Shown: piece by piece, positions 33,384 through 41,288 of the stretch
Position numbering within the stretch: the first letter of the stretch is position 1
Layout of the letters: the number at the start of each line of letters is the position of its first letter
Assembly: GCA_002070755.1 (NCBI GenBank)
Contig: MWDY01000298.1
Location: 1-51,575, forward strand
Reading direction: 5' to 3'
From: Spirochaetes bacterium ADurb.Bin110
GTDB taxonomy: Bacteria > Spirochaetota > Spirochaetia > Treponematales > Rectinemataceae
Length of the DNA stretch: 51,575 bases
Notes under the pieces: model-generated
Told to the model about the DNA's origin: nothing
What the model saw: only the letters and a program-made list of their open reading frames with translations
The model's database searches: none
Translations under genes and position numbers: made by a program

Positions 33384-36300
33384 ATGACACAGCATACGAT
33401 GAAAAAAGACAATCTGCAAGCGCTATTCGAAAAGATATCCAGAAATCCAGCGTTGGGAAGAATCCAAAGGCTAGTAGAGCAGAATTCCTTTCCTCTCCAT
33501 ATTCAGAATTCGGAGAATTCCTTGCTCGCTCTATCGCTTGCTTCCCTAGTAAGGCGGACCAAAAGAAAATGTCTTGTCGTTCTTCCCTCAGATCATGAAA
33601 CAGAAGAGTTTTCTCAGGATCTCGCGCTTACAGGCATTGACCTCTTGACTTTTCCTTTATGGTTTGGAGCCCCTTATAGGGCTCTTCCTCCACGTTCTCG
33701 TATGTTTACAGAAAGGGCCTCTGCACTTGCAAGGCTTGCAGAAGGGGATTTTGAAATTGCTACTGTATCGGCGCGCACTCTTGCGATTCCAGTTCCACCA
33801 TCAGAATACATTAGAAATCATATCCTGCCGTTAAAAGTTGGAGCAGATTTCGAACCCACCGTCATATCGAGCAAATTGGCGGAACTTGGATACTTGAGGG
33901 TACCTTCTGTGAGTCTGCCAGGCGAATATGCCGTACGAGGTGAAGTGCTCGATATCTATATGCCTGGCTATGAATACGCAGTCCGTATCCATTTTGAGTA
34001 TGATCGTATCGAAAGAATAGTCCGCTTCGATCCTGAGACACAAACAGGGCGTGAGAAGATTACCCAAATCAACGTGAGACCTCTCAAAGAACTCCTATGG
34101 GGTAAGGCTGAGATTGATCAGTTACAGAAGAATACTTCGGAATTTGTGCGGAATGATCCTCGTATTAGCCAGATCATAGAGATTCTTGGCAGTGGAAAAG
34201 AGATGCTAGGCGAAGAACTTTGGTTTCCGCTTGCATTTGATAGGATAAACAAACTAATGGATTATCTCGACAATAGGGCAATGCTTGTGCTGGTAGCCAG
34301 CGAACGCATCGATGCAATTTCTGAGACATTAAGGAAAGAATATGCCTCAATGTATCGGATTGCGCTTCGAGAAATGCTTGTGCCACCGCCGCATAAGATT
34401 CGCATAAACCTGGATGGACTATCTGCTACTTCCTCGTCTGTGCTGTTCTGCCATGCATTGAAAGGAATCGATGGTTCCACAGAGCGAATATCTTTAGAAG
34501 CTGAACCACCACATTCTTATTTTGGAAATATAAAGCTCTTCAAAGAAGAACTGTCGGGTTTTGAAAAAGAAAACTATGAGACATGGATAATTGCTTCTAC
34601 CGAGCCACAGGCAGAACGGATCAACTCACTCATTCAGGATGATTCTATCATTATCTCTACAGGGCCTATTTCTGCTGGCTTTACTTTGCCATCACTCAAA
34701 TTGCGAGTGCTCGCCGAGCATGAGCTCTTTGGCAGGCGGAAACATGTACCTCGCTCTATCGCCAAGACGAAGAGTGCTGTAATCGAGAGCTTTATAGAGC
34801 TGACCCCAGGCGATTATGTGGTTCATACTAACTACGGCATAGGTAAGTTTGTAGGGATAGAGCGCCTGATAGTGCTTGGTCTTGAGAGAGATTATATCTG
34901 TATCGAATATGCAGGCGATGAAAAAATCTTCGTACCTATCGAGCAAGCTAATCTCGTGCAACGATATATCGGCAATGAAGGAGAAGCTCCACATCTCGAC
35001 TCGGTTGGATCAAAAGTCTGGGAAAATAGAAAAAAAAGAGTCAGCAAATCGGTTGAGGAACTTGCAGAACGACTCATTAGGATTTACGCTCGTAGAAAAG
35101 CGGCACAGGGCTTTGCGTTTCCTTGCGATAACGAATGGCAGATCCAATTTGAGGCAACATTCCCATACGAAGAAACCGAAGATCAGCTAAAATGTATAGA
35201 AGAGGTAAAGCGCGATATGGAGAACCCTAAGCCCATGGATAGATTAGTATGCGGTGATGTGGGCTTTGGGAAGACAGAGATCGCCATGCGGGCATGTTTC
35301 AAGGCCATCACGGCAGGTAAACAGGTTGCGTTCCTTGCTCCTACCACGATTCTGGCAGAACAACATTTCGAAAACCTTCTTGAGCGAATTGGAGACTTTC
35401 CAATAAAAGTAGCGCTACTCTCACGATTAGTCGATAGAAAGACGCAGAATGCTATTATCAAGGGATTGGCAGATGGAAGCATAGACATGGTAATTGGCAC
35501 TCATAGGATTCTTCAAAAGGATGTCCGTTTCAAGGATCTAGGACTCCTCGTTGTCGATGAAGAACAGCGCTTTGGAGTGAAAGATAAAGAACGGCTAAAA
35601 GAGATGAAAGTCGGAATAGACTGCCTCACTTTGACGGCTACCCCAATTCCACGTACCCTTCATATGTCGCTCCTCAAGATTCGAGATATGTCGGTTCTGC
35701 AGACTCCTCCGCTGGAGAGACAGCCAATTCAGACTTTTGTAGAGGAATTCTCTCCCGAACTCGTCGCTCGTGCAATAAGAAATGAGATAGCAAGGGGCGG
35801 TCAGATATTCTACCTCCACAATCGCATTGAAACGTTACCTGAGGTAGAATACTTTATTAGACAGCTTGTTCCCGAAGCTCTAGTGGAGAGTGCCCATGGA
35901 AAGCTAGATGGCCAAGATCTAGAGTCTATAATGCATCGCTTTATCCATGGAGCCTTTCATGTCCTTGTTTCTACTACTATCATAGAGAATGGCATAGATA
36001 TCCCAAATGTAAATACTATAATTATTGACAGATCAGATAGTTATGGCATTTCTCAGCTTTATCAGCTGAAGGGCAGGGTAGGAAGATCTGATAGACAAGC
36101 CTATGCTTATCTTCTCTACCCAGATAAGAGGGCTCTCAGCGAAATTGCAATGAAACGACTTCAGATAATATCCGATTTTACTGAACTCGGTTCTGGCTTC
36201 AAGATTGCTATGAAGGACCTCGAAGTGCGTGGTGCAGGGAATCTTCTAGGACGTGAACAATCGGGAAATATCTATGCGGTTGGTTTTGATCTATATTTGA

Positions 36301-36794
36301 AATTGCTAGATGATGCGGTATCTAGGCTTTCTGGCATTGAGAAGGAGGAAGAAGAGCCCTATCTCGAACTCGAGTATTCTGGCTTTATACCAGACAGCTA
36401 TATCTCAGCTCCAATGATCAAAATGGAAATATATAAGCGTATCGCCTCTGTTAGAACACAGGAGGAGATAGATTCTCTCCACGAGGAACTTGAAGAACGC
36501 TTTGGTCTGCTTCCGGACGAGGCACTCTCTCTGCTTTCGCTTGCGGAAATGAGAGTGCTATGCAGAAGACTCTCAATAGGGAGGCTGCAGGAGCGGGCAG
36601 GAATCGTTACCGTAGAGTTTTCAAAGGTCTCGAAGATTTCTGTTGAGAAGATTCTGAGACTTATACGAGAGTCTGCAGGCACAATCCGCCTATCGCCAGA
36701 GAAACCAAATGCTATTCAGATTCAGACAAGAGCAATTGGCCTAAAGGAGAAAAGTGCCTATCTCAGGGAGCGTCTATCCCTCCTAGCAAGTTGA
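33384..36794 (+). CDS. mfd: transcription-repair coupling factor Mfd
   Basis: A 1136-residue DNA translocase that removes RNA polymerase stalled at lesions and recruits the UvrABC system. The N-terminal UvrB-like region covers about residues 1-340. The RNA polymerase-interacting CarD-like domain is near 470-530 (DYVVHTNYGIGKFVGIERL). The RecG-like motor has Walker A GDVGFGKTE (about 624), DEEQRFGV and TLTATPIPRTLHMSL. A TRCF C-terminal domain follows. Full length. There is no Shine-Dalgarno before the ATG. Its last 37 bp overlap the 3' end of the convergent methyltransferase gene. Confidence 0.97.
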   Translation: MTQHTMKKDNLQALFEKISRNPALGRIQRLVEQNSFPLHIQNSENSLLALSLASLVRRTKRKCLVVLPSDHETEEFSQDLALTGIDLLTFPLWFGAPYRALPPRSRMFTERASALARLAEGDFEIATVSARTLAIPVPPSEYIRNHILPLKVGADFEPTVISSKLAELGYLRVPSVSLPGEYAVRGEVLDIYMPGYEYAVRIHFEYDRIERIVRFDPETQTGREKITQINVRPLKELLWGKAEIDQLQKNTSEFVRNDPRISQIIEILGSGKEMLGEELWFPLAFDRINKLMDYLDNRAMLVLVASERIDAISETLRKEYASMYRIALREMLVPPPHKIRINLDGLSATSSSVLFCHALKGIDGSTERISLEAEPPHSYFGNIKLFKEELSGFEKENYETWIIASTEPQAERINSLIQDDSIIISTGPISAGFTLPSLKLRVLAEHELFGRRKHVPRSIAKTKSAVIESFIELTPGDYVVHTNYGIGKFVGIERLIVLGLERDYICIEYAGDEKIFVPIEQANLVQRYIGNEGEAPHLDSVGSKVWENRKKRVSKSVEELAERLIRIYARRKAAQGFAFPCDNEWQIQFEATFPYEETEDQLKCIEEVKRDMENPKPMDRLVCGDVGFGKTEIAMRACFKAITAGKQVAFLAPTTILAEQHFENLLERIGDFPIKVALLSRLVDRKTQNAIIKGLADGSIDMVIGTHRILQKDVRFKDLGLLVVDEEQRFGVKDKERLKEMKVGIDCLTLTATPIPRTLHMSLLKIRDMSVLQTPPLERQPIQTFVEEFSPELVARAIRNEIARGGQIFYLHNRIETLPEVEYFIRQLVPEALVESAHGKLDGQDLESIMHRFIHGAFHVLVSTTIIENGIDIPNVNTIIIDRSDSYGISQLYQLKGRVGRSDRQAYAYLLYPDKRALSEIAMKRLQIISDFTELGSGFKIAMKDLEVRGAGNLLGREQSGNIYAVGFDLYLKLLDDAVSRLSGIEKEEEEPYLELEYSGFIPDSYISAPMIKMEIYKRIASVRTQEEIDSLHEELEERFGLLPDEALSLLSLAEMRVLCRRLSIGRLQERAGIVTVEFSKVSKISVEKILRLIRESAGTIRLSPEKPNAIQIQTRAIGLKEKSAYLRERLSLLAS

Positions 36795-37564
36795 AGCTGT
36801 TTCTTGCCAAGCTTCATGGGTAGGCCAAAGCAGAACACGGCTGGCTTTTCTGGCAGGATTAAGGCTTCCTTCCGCCAAGAAGCAACGGATTTCGACCTTA
36901 TTAGGGGCTGATCGGTTCCAAGATCGCATGCGACGCAGAAATAGATATTCTCAGGTAGCGCTTCAATACAAGCTCTTAATGTTCTTGAATTACGGTATGG
37001 AGTCTCGATTAAGATTCTTGCTGCTCCATCGCGCATAGCCGCTTGGCCTTCATGAGCCAGCTCTTTTTGAAGCTCTTCGCCTCGGATTGGCATGTAACCA
37101 AGAAAAAAGAAGCGTTGACCGTTGAGACCAGAAGCAGCAAGCGCTAGCAGCAAAGAGCTATCGCCTCCAATTGGGACTACTGGCAGCTGTTCCTCATGTG
37201 CTAGAGACACAAGCGCAGCACCCGGGTCAGCTATGCAAGGAAGCCCTGCCTCGGAAAGGATGGCACAGTCATAGCCGCTTTTCAGTGCATTAAGGGGAGC
37301 TTTAAGATCCTGAGCTTCCGAGTGTTCGTTGAGAATAAAAAAATGAACTCTAGAGAATTGCTCTGGCGAAAGCAATCTAGAAAGCAGTCGATTGGCTGTT
37401 TTCTGTGATTCTACCACAAAATATGAAACATTTCTCATTAAAGCAATAACATTGGGAGCTATCATATTCATGAGCTGGCAAGGCATCCAATTTTCAGGTG
37501 AATAGGGCCATAAAGGGGATGGTATAAGATAAAGGGTACCGCTGCTTTTTTCGGTCTCTGACAT
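36758..37564 (-). CDS. SAM-dependent methyltransferase, RsmI-like (tetrapyrrole methylase fold)
   Basis: A 268-residue cytosolic methyltransferase. SEAGLPCIADPGA, VVPIGGDSSLLLALAASGL, and ILIETPYRNSRTL match the family of RsmI, which 2'-O-methylates 16S rRNA C1402. The N-terminal region (TLYLIPSPLWPY) departs from RsmI's LYVVATPIGN, so it may be a paralogue with another target. The ATG at 37564 has a weak GAGAG upstream; another ATG is 12 nt before it. It follows the molybdenum hydroxylase FAD-subunit gene by 23 nt and appears to be the last gene of that operon. Confidence 0.8.
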   Translation of the reverse strand: MSETEKSSGTLYLIPSPLWPYSPENWMPCQLMNMIAPNVIALMRNVSYFVVESQKTANRLLSRLLSPEQFSRVHFFILNEHSEAQDLKAPLNALKSGYDCAILSEAGLPCIADPGAALVSLAHEEQLPVVPIGGDSSLLLALAASGLNGQRFFFLGYMPIRGEELQKELAHEGQAAMRDGAARILIETPYRNSRTLRACIEALPENIYFCVACDLGTDQPLIRSKSVASWRKEALILPEKPAVFCFGLPMKLGKKQLQLARRDRRSLR

Positions 37565-37587
37565 GGTATCTCTCATTTAACTTTAAA

Positions 37588-38424
37588 CTATAATACATTT
37601 GATCGCTGCAAGTTTTCGAGTGCTTGCGATATTAGTGGAACAAAAAGCTCTGTATTCCAAAAGTTAGTACAATGAAGACTTTCACTATACATTCTAAGGA
37701 CAGACTGAAAAACGCGGTCTGTCAAGGGATAAGGCGAAGAGACAATTCTCTGCTCGGCATCATAATCTCGGTATGCACGCTGTCCAGCTATAACTAACTT
37801 AAAGTTAGAAATCAAGTTTCGTTCAACTGTACAGACGGAAATTAAGTATGCGCCATCTCCATCTGGGAAAATCCCTCCTCCAGTCCTCCTAATAAAAAGG
37901 TGATCGATAGATTGAAGCGGGATTCGAATTCTTGTAAGCACTCTTCTAGGTTCCAAAGATGGCAAGCCCTCTTCATTCGTCAGGTACCAAATATTCTTGA
38001 TGCTTGTTCCTGAGGGCCCTTTGAACTCCAGTTCCGTATCTAGGCATGCCAATAGGGGCCATAGAGCAAGGAATCTCTTTTGATACATAAGATGCCCCCC
38101 TATAGTTGCAATGTTGCGCACTGCGGAGTTTGCAGTGGCTCGCAGAACTTCTCTGGCAGGGTTCTTTTCGAAGGGATATACGGATTTGAGCTCGTTTAGA
38201 GGGCATGTGGCCCCGAAAGATATCATCCGCTCAGTCTTATGGATGGTTTTTAATTCAGGAATATTTCTGATGCAGGCGATGGAAGGCTCGAAAGATAGGT
38301 AGCGTGGGTCTTGGATATATCCGAAGCTTGTTGCGCCAGCTACTATCTGTATATTCTTTTGTCGCTCCATTATGACTATGAGTTCTTGAACACTATGTGG
38401 GTAGTATATTTCGCTAAGGTTCAT
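37588..38424 (-). CDS. molybdenum hydroxylase FAD-binding subunit (CoxM/XdhB-like)
   Basis: A 278-residue subunit of a xanthine dehydrogenase-family enzyme. The FAD_binding_5 domain shows IVAGATSFGYIQDPR (variant of AGGTDL) and NSAVRNIATIGGHLMYQKRF (variant of RNxATIGGN), followed by a CO_deh_flav_C-type region with ILTRIRIPL and YLISVCTVER motifs. The FAD-phosphate motif AGATSF differs from the usual AGGTDL, so flavin affinity is uncertain. The ATG overlaps the stop of the iron-sulfur subunit gene by 4 nt. Confidence 0.78.
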   Translation of the reverse strand: MNLSEIYYPHSVQELIVIMERQKNIQIVAGATSFGYIQDPRYLSFEPSIACIRNIPELKTIHKTERMISFGATCPLNELKSVYPFEKNPAREVLRATANSAVRNIATIGGHLMYQKRFLALWPLLACLDTELEFKGPSGTSIKNIWYLTNEEGLPSLEPRRVLTRIRIPLQSIDHLFIRRTGGGIFPDGDGAYLISVCTVERNLISNFKLVIAGQRAYRDYDAEQRIVSSPYPLTDRVFQSVLRMYSESLHCTNFWNTELFVPLISQALENLQRSNVL

Positions 38425-38900
38425 GGCGCTTTTCTCGCTATGGCCAATTGTTGTATTAATTTGTAAAGGGTATTAGCAAAGGCTCCAGGATCAATGCATA
38501 GGCAATGCAAGCTGGCCAGGATGTCTGATATTTCATACAATGAAGGAGTCAAGGATCTATGGACCAACTCCATTGCCACAAGCATCAGCGAATTGTTGCA
38601 GTAAGTGCAGGACAATAGATCTTCCTTCTCGAGCTCTGCAGATAGAAAGCTATATTCCTTGCTCTTCACAAAATTTTCTATTGTTTCTACATGCTGTTCC
38701 CGCAGAAGGAATGCAGGCAAAATATTGCTGCATACAGGTTTGCCATCATATAGAATAAGGCAATTGCTGCATTCGCTATCAGGACTGATCTCAGAGAGAC
38801 TTTTTATGCCGCATTGATTAATAAGCACATCGAAAGCTCTCTCGACGCTCAATATTGTGATTCTCTGCAAATTGCCATTCAAAGTAAATTCAATGTTCAT
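38421..38900 (-). CDS. molybdenum hydroxylase 2Fe-2S subunit with a degenerate first cluster (CoxS/XdhC-like)
   Basis: A 159-residue subunit. The C-terminal [2Fe-2S] site is complete: C98-x2-C101 and C133-x-C135. In the plant-ferredoxin-like N-terminal domain only Cys44, Cys47 and Cys57 remain. The expected first Cys of C-x4-C-x2-C-x11-C is Ser39, and the fourth is displaced by two residues, so this cluster may be lost or altered. The second ATG of a tandem pair was chosen (GGAG 7 nt upstream); it overlaps the molybdenum subunit gene by 11 nt. Confidence 0.72.
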   Translation of the reverse strand: MNIEFTLNGNLQRITILSVERAFDVLINQCGIKSLSEISPDSECSNCLILYDGKPVCSNILPAFLLREQHVETIENFVKSKEYSFLSAELEKEDLLSCTYCNNSLMLVAMELVHRSLTPSLYEISDILASLHCLCIDPGAFANTLYKLIQQLAIARKAP

Positions 38901-40641
38901 CATCTTTCTCCAAAAACTCTGTAGAGGATATAGCAGTAGGAGTAGGTCTGAGAGGCAATATAAACCTTTCCGAGCTATTCAATTGCTGCATCACCTCGAG
39001 AAAGCATGATAGTACAAGAGTATATGCGAGATCTTCGATAGGGCGCGCAAAATTGGCTTTTTCATCTTTCACAAGTTCTATATTGATTCTGCTTTCGGAA
39101 ATTATCCATCTATATATATCATTTATATCTTTATAAGGATAAAAGCTTCGGGTAATGCATGAAAGGAGAGCCTCGATACTTGCAGAGCGAATTGCGCCTT
39201 TTACCCTGGACGGACAGAGGATTTTACCAGCATAAATCGATATATCTAGCCGAATATTGCCGAAGATGGATCTGAGGCTATCATAATCGACCTCGAGAAT
39301 TGCAGCTCCTTGCGCCAGATCGCTAATCATCGAAATGGAAGACGAGTCGATATTGCTCTGATCAGCGATAGAGAAAGAAATAGCTCGTATTCTAGCCTCT
39401 CTTGCGCCACGGGTTCTTTTATGAATTTGCTCGTATGCTGCGTATTTTCTATAAAAATCCGTATGTTCCAATAATGGTTTTACAATTTTTTCCGTAGAAG
39501 ATTCCTTTTTGGCAGGCATCTTGTCTATAATTGAAGACAAATCTCTTTTGCCTAAGGTCATATACAATAATTCTAGAAACCCTATATCCATTTTTCTTGC
39601 AGCACGAGCAATATGTGCCTCGAGCATGCTAAATATAGCTGATGAAGAAATACAGTCGATAGCTCCCATAGGAATTGTGTTGGTTCTTACCGCAAAGCCG
39701 ATAATTGTCAAAGGAATGTTAGGTATAGCATCGGCAACAAGACGCACAGTCTTTTCTAATATAAGCTCATCTAAAACAGAATAGGCTCCAATAGGAATCG
39801 CAAAGCGGCATGCAACATTCAGAAGGCTATGTTTCTGTGGCGACCACCTTGTTCTCATATGAAGAGATATACCATGTATACAAGGAAGGAATCGTTTTTC
39901 TCGTTGAATTGATATAATTAGCTTTACAGGCCTTTTCAAGGCCCAAGCAGCAACCGCGCTTCTGGCTGCAAGCAAAGAAGGGTACCAGAAATATAATCCA
40001 GAATTGTCATACATCTTAGATTGCAGGATTTCGATATTCTCAATCGAGGAACCAATTAACTCTGCAACACATGAATGCACAAGCTCAGGCCATAGTGTGG
40101 GGCATGCAAGTCTCAGTCTATCATCTTCCCATTCCGCCAAGGCACCTAAGCCACTATGAAAGCTAAATTCATGGGGCTCTAAACGCAAATAGGAAGCCAA
40201 TTCAAAACTATCTTCGGCTCCTGAAGCTTCCCGGGATTCGAAAGATACCATTACATTTTGATTAGAATGATCAATTCGGGCCGATATATCTGAAGATGAA
40301 AATATCTGCTGGTCTAATTTGGGTTGTTGCCCTTTGCAATCAACTATTGTCTTCAATGCAAGATCTTCCGCAAGCAGTGGATCCGGACCAACAATGAGAC
40401 CGACAGCCTCTCCTATATAGGAAACTGTTTTGGCGGCTAACAATGGCAGGCTTATACCTTTGATTCTTAGTTCGTTTCTAAATGGCAACTGATCGGCGGT
40501 GATAAGAATATAGCCTTCTGGCAAAGGAGGGACATCGATGTTTTGAATTTGTCCAATATTCGAAAGCGCTCTTATGTTAAAGGCATATAGCATGCCTGGC
40601 AACGAGAGTTGTTCAAATGGGATAGACTCACCTATTGTCAT
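38890..40641 (-). CDS. molybdenum hydroxylase large subunit, short and divergent (CoxL/XdhA-like)
   Basis: A 583-residue protein with the order of xanthine dehydrogenase molybdenum subunits: an a/b hammerhead region (AKTVSYIGEAVGLIVGPDPLLAEDLA), the first Moco-domain half (RLEPHEF, GALAEWEDDRLRLACPTLWPELVHSCVAEL) and RPVKLIISIQREKRF. It is 150-250 residues shorter than typical members. I cannot find the Q-x-x-Q-G loops or the C-terminal G-x-G-E carrying the catalytic Glu, so activity is doubtful. It overlaps the NusG-paralogue gene by 14 nt. Confidence 0.7.
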   Translation of the reverse strand: MTIGESIPFEQLSLPGMLYAFNIRALSNIGQIQNIDVPPLPEGYILITADQLPFRNELRIKGISLPLLAAKTVSYIGEAVGLIVGPDPLLAEDLALKTIVDCKGQQPKLDQQIFSSSDISARIDHSNQNVMVSFESREASGAEDSFELASYLRLEPHEFSFHSGLGALAEWEDDRLRLACPTLWPELVHSCVAELIGSSIENIEILQSKMYDNSGLYFWYPSLLAARSAVAAWALKRPVKLIISIQREKRFLPCIHGISLHMRTRWSPQKHSLLNVACRFAIPIGAYSVLDELILEKTVRLVADAIPNIPLTIIGFAVRTNTIPMGAIDCISSSAIFSMLEAHIARAARKMDIGFLELLYMTLGKRDLSSIIDKMPAKKESSTEKIVKPLLEHTDFYRKYAAYEQIHKRTRGAREARIRAISFSIADQSNIDSSSISMISDLAQGAAILEVDYDSLRSIFGNIRLDISIYAGKILCPSRVKGAIRSASIEALLSCITRSFYPYKDINDIYRWIISESRINIELVKDEKANFARPIEDLAYTLVLSCFLEVMQQLNSSERFILPLRPTPTAISSTEFLEKDDEH

Positions 40642-41182
40642 GATATATGCCTAATGGCGCTGTTTCAGCTGTTTCCGCTTCCATGACTTCAAACGCCAAA
40701 TCGAGTAGTATTACAGATTCTGCTATATCAAGCCTTACTTTTGCGCGGTGTTTTCTTCTGTTGACCTTTATGATAAAGCCTTCAATGCCTTGTAAAGGCC
40801 CCTCGATTACCTTTATTTTCTGATTTTCGTCGAATCTTACAAGCGATGGCGGGATCAAGCTTCCAAAATTGATAAAATGGCGAATAATTTCGCTATCGCG
40901 ATTATTGAGTGGTTGCGGAGACTCATTGTTTGGTAGAAATCGTATGAAAAACTGAGAATGTCTTAATCTGTATACCGTTTCTAGTGGCAGAGATTCTCCA
41001 TCATACTCGAAAAATATATAGCCAGGAAAAACTGGTGAATTCTCGAGTTTGGTCTTTCCTCGTTTTCTTATGTACATTTTTTTTATTATCTTATGGAATT
41101 TTAGATTTGTTACCTGGTGCTGAATTCGCTCAAGCCATTCGTCTTCCTTGCGTGTTGTCACCTGGATAGCATAAAAACGCAT
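40628..41182 (-). CDS. NusG paralogue (specialised antitermination factor type)
   Basis: A 184-residue transcription factor. The NGN domain has MRFYAIQVTTRKEDEWL and SPVFPGYIFFEYDG, and the C-terminal KOW domain has GPLQGIEGFIIKVNRRKHRAKV. It lacks the secE/rplK context of housekeeping nusG, and several positions are unusual. It is the first gene of an operon with the three molybdenum hydroxylase subunits, like LoaP/RfaH/UpxY-type factors that act on their own operon. The start at 41182 fits both the domain boundary and a -10 box 6 nt upstream; the open frame extends to 41227. Confidence 0.8.
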   Translation of the reverse strand: MRFYAIQVTTRKEDEWLERIQHQVTNLKFHKIIKKMYIRKRGKTKLENSPVFPGYIFFEYDGESLPLETVYRLRHSQFFIRFLPNNESPQPLNNRDSEIIRHFINFGSLIPPSLVRFDENQKIKVIEGPLQGIEGFIIKVNRRKHRAKVRLDIAESVILLDLAFEVMEAETAETAPLGIYHDNR

Positions 41183-41188
41183 GCCAAT

Positions 41189-41217
41189 AGAATAGCATAT
41201 CTTGAATATCGAGTCAG
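41189..41217 (-). promoter_or_regulatory. candidate leaderless promoter of the NusG-paralogue operon
   Basis: CTGACT (41217-41212), a 17-bp spacer and TATTCT (41194-41189), ending 6 nt before the ATG at 41182, which has no Shine-Dalgarno. Transcription would begin at or next to the start codon. Confidence 0.5.
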
Positions 41218-41253
41218 TAAGAGACATGGAATATGATTTTATCTCACTGTAAT

Positions 41254-41282
41254 TTGACAGGCTTTCTTTGGATGGTTAGTAT
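41254..41282 (+). promoter_or_regulatory. candidate leaderless promoter of ligA
   Basis: A perfect TTGACA (41254-41259), a 17-bp spacer and TAGTAT (41277-41282), ending 6 nt before the ligA ATG, which has no Shine-Dalgarno. It is a mirror image of the NusG-paralogue promoter in the same 106-bp divergent region. Confidence 0.55.
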
Positions 41283-41288
41283 AAGAGC

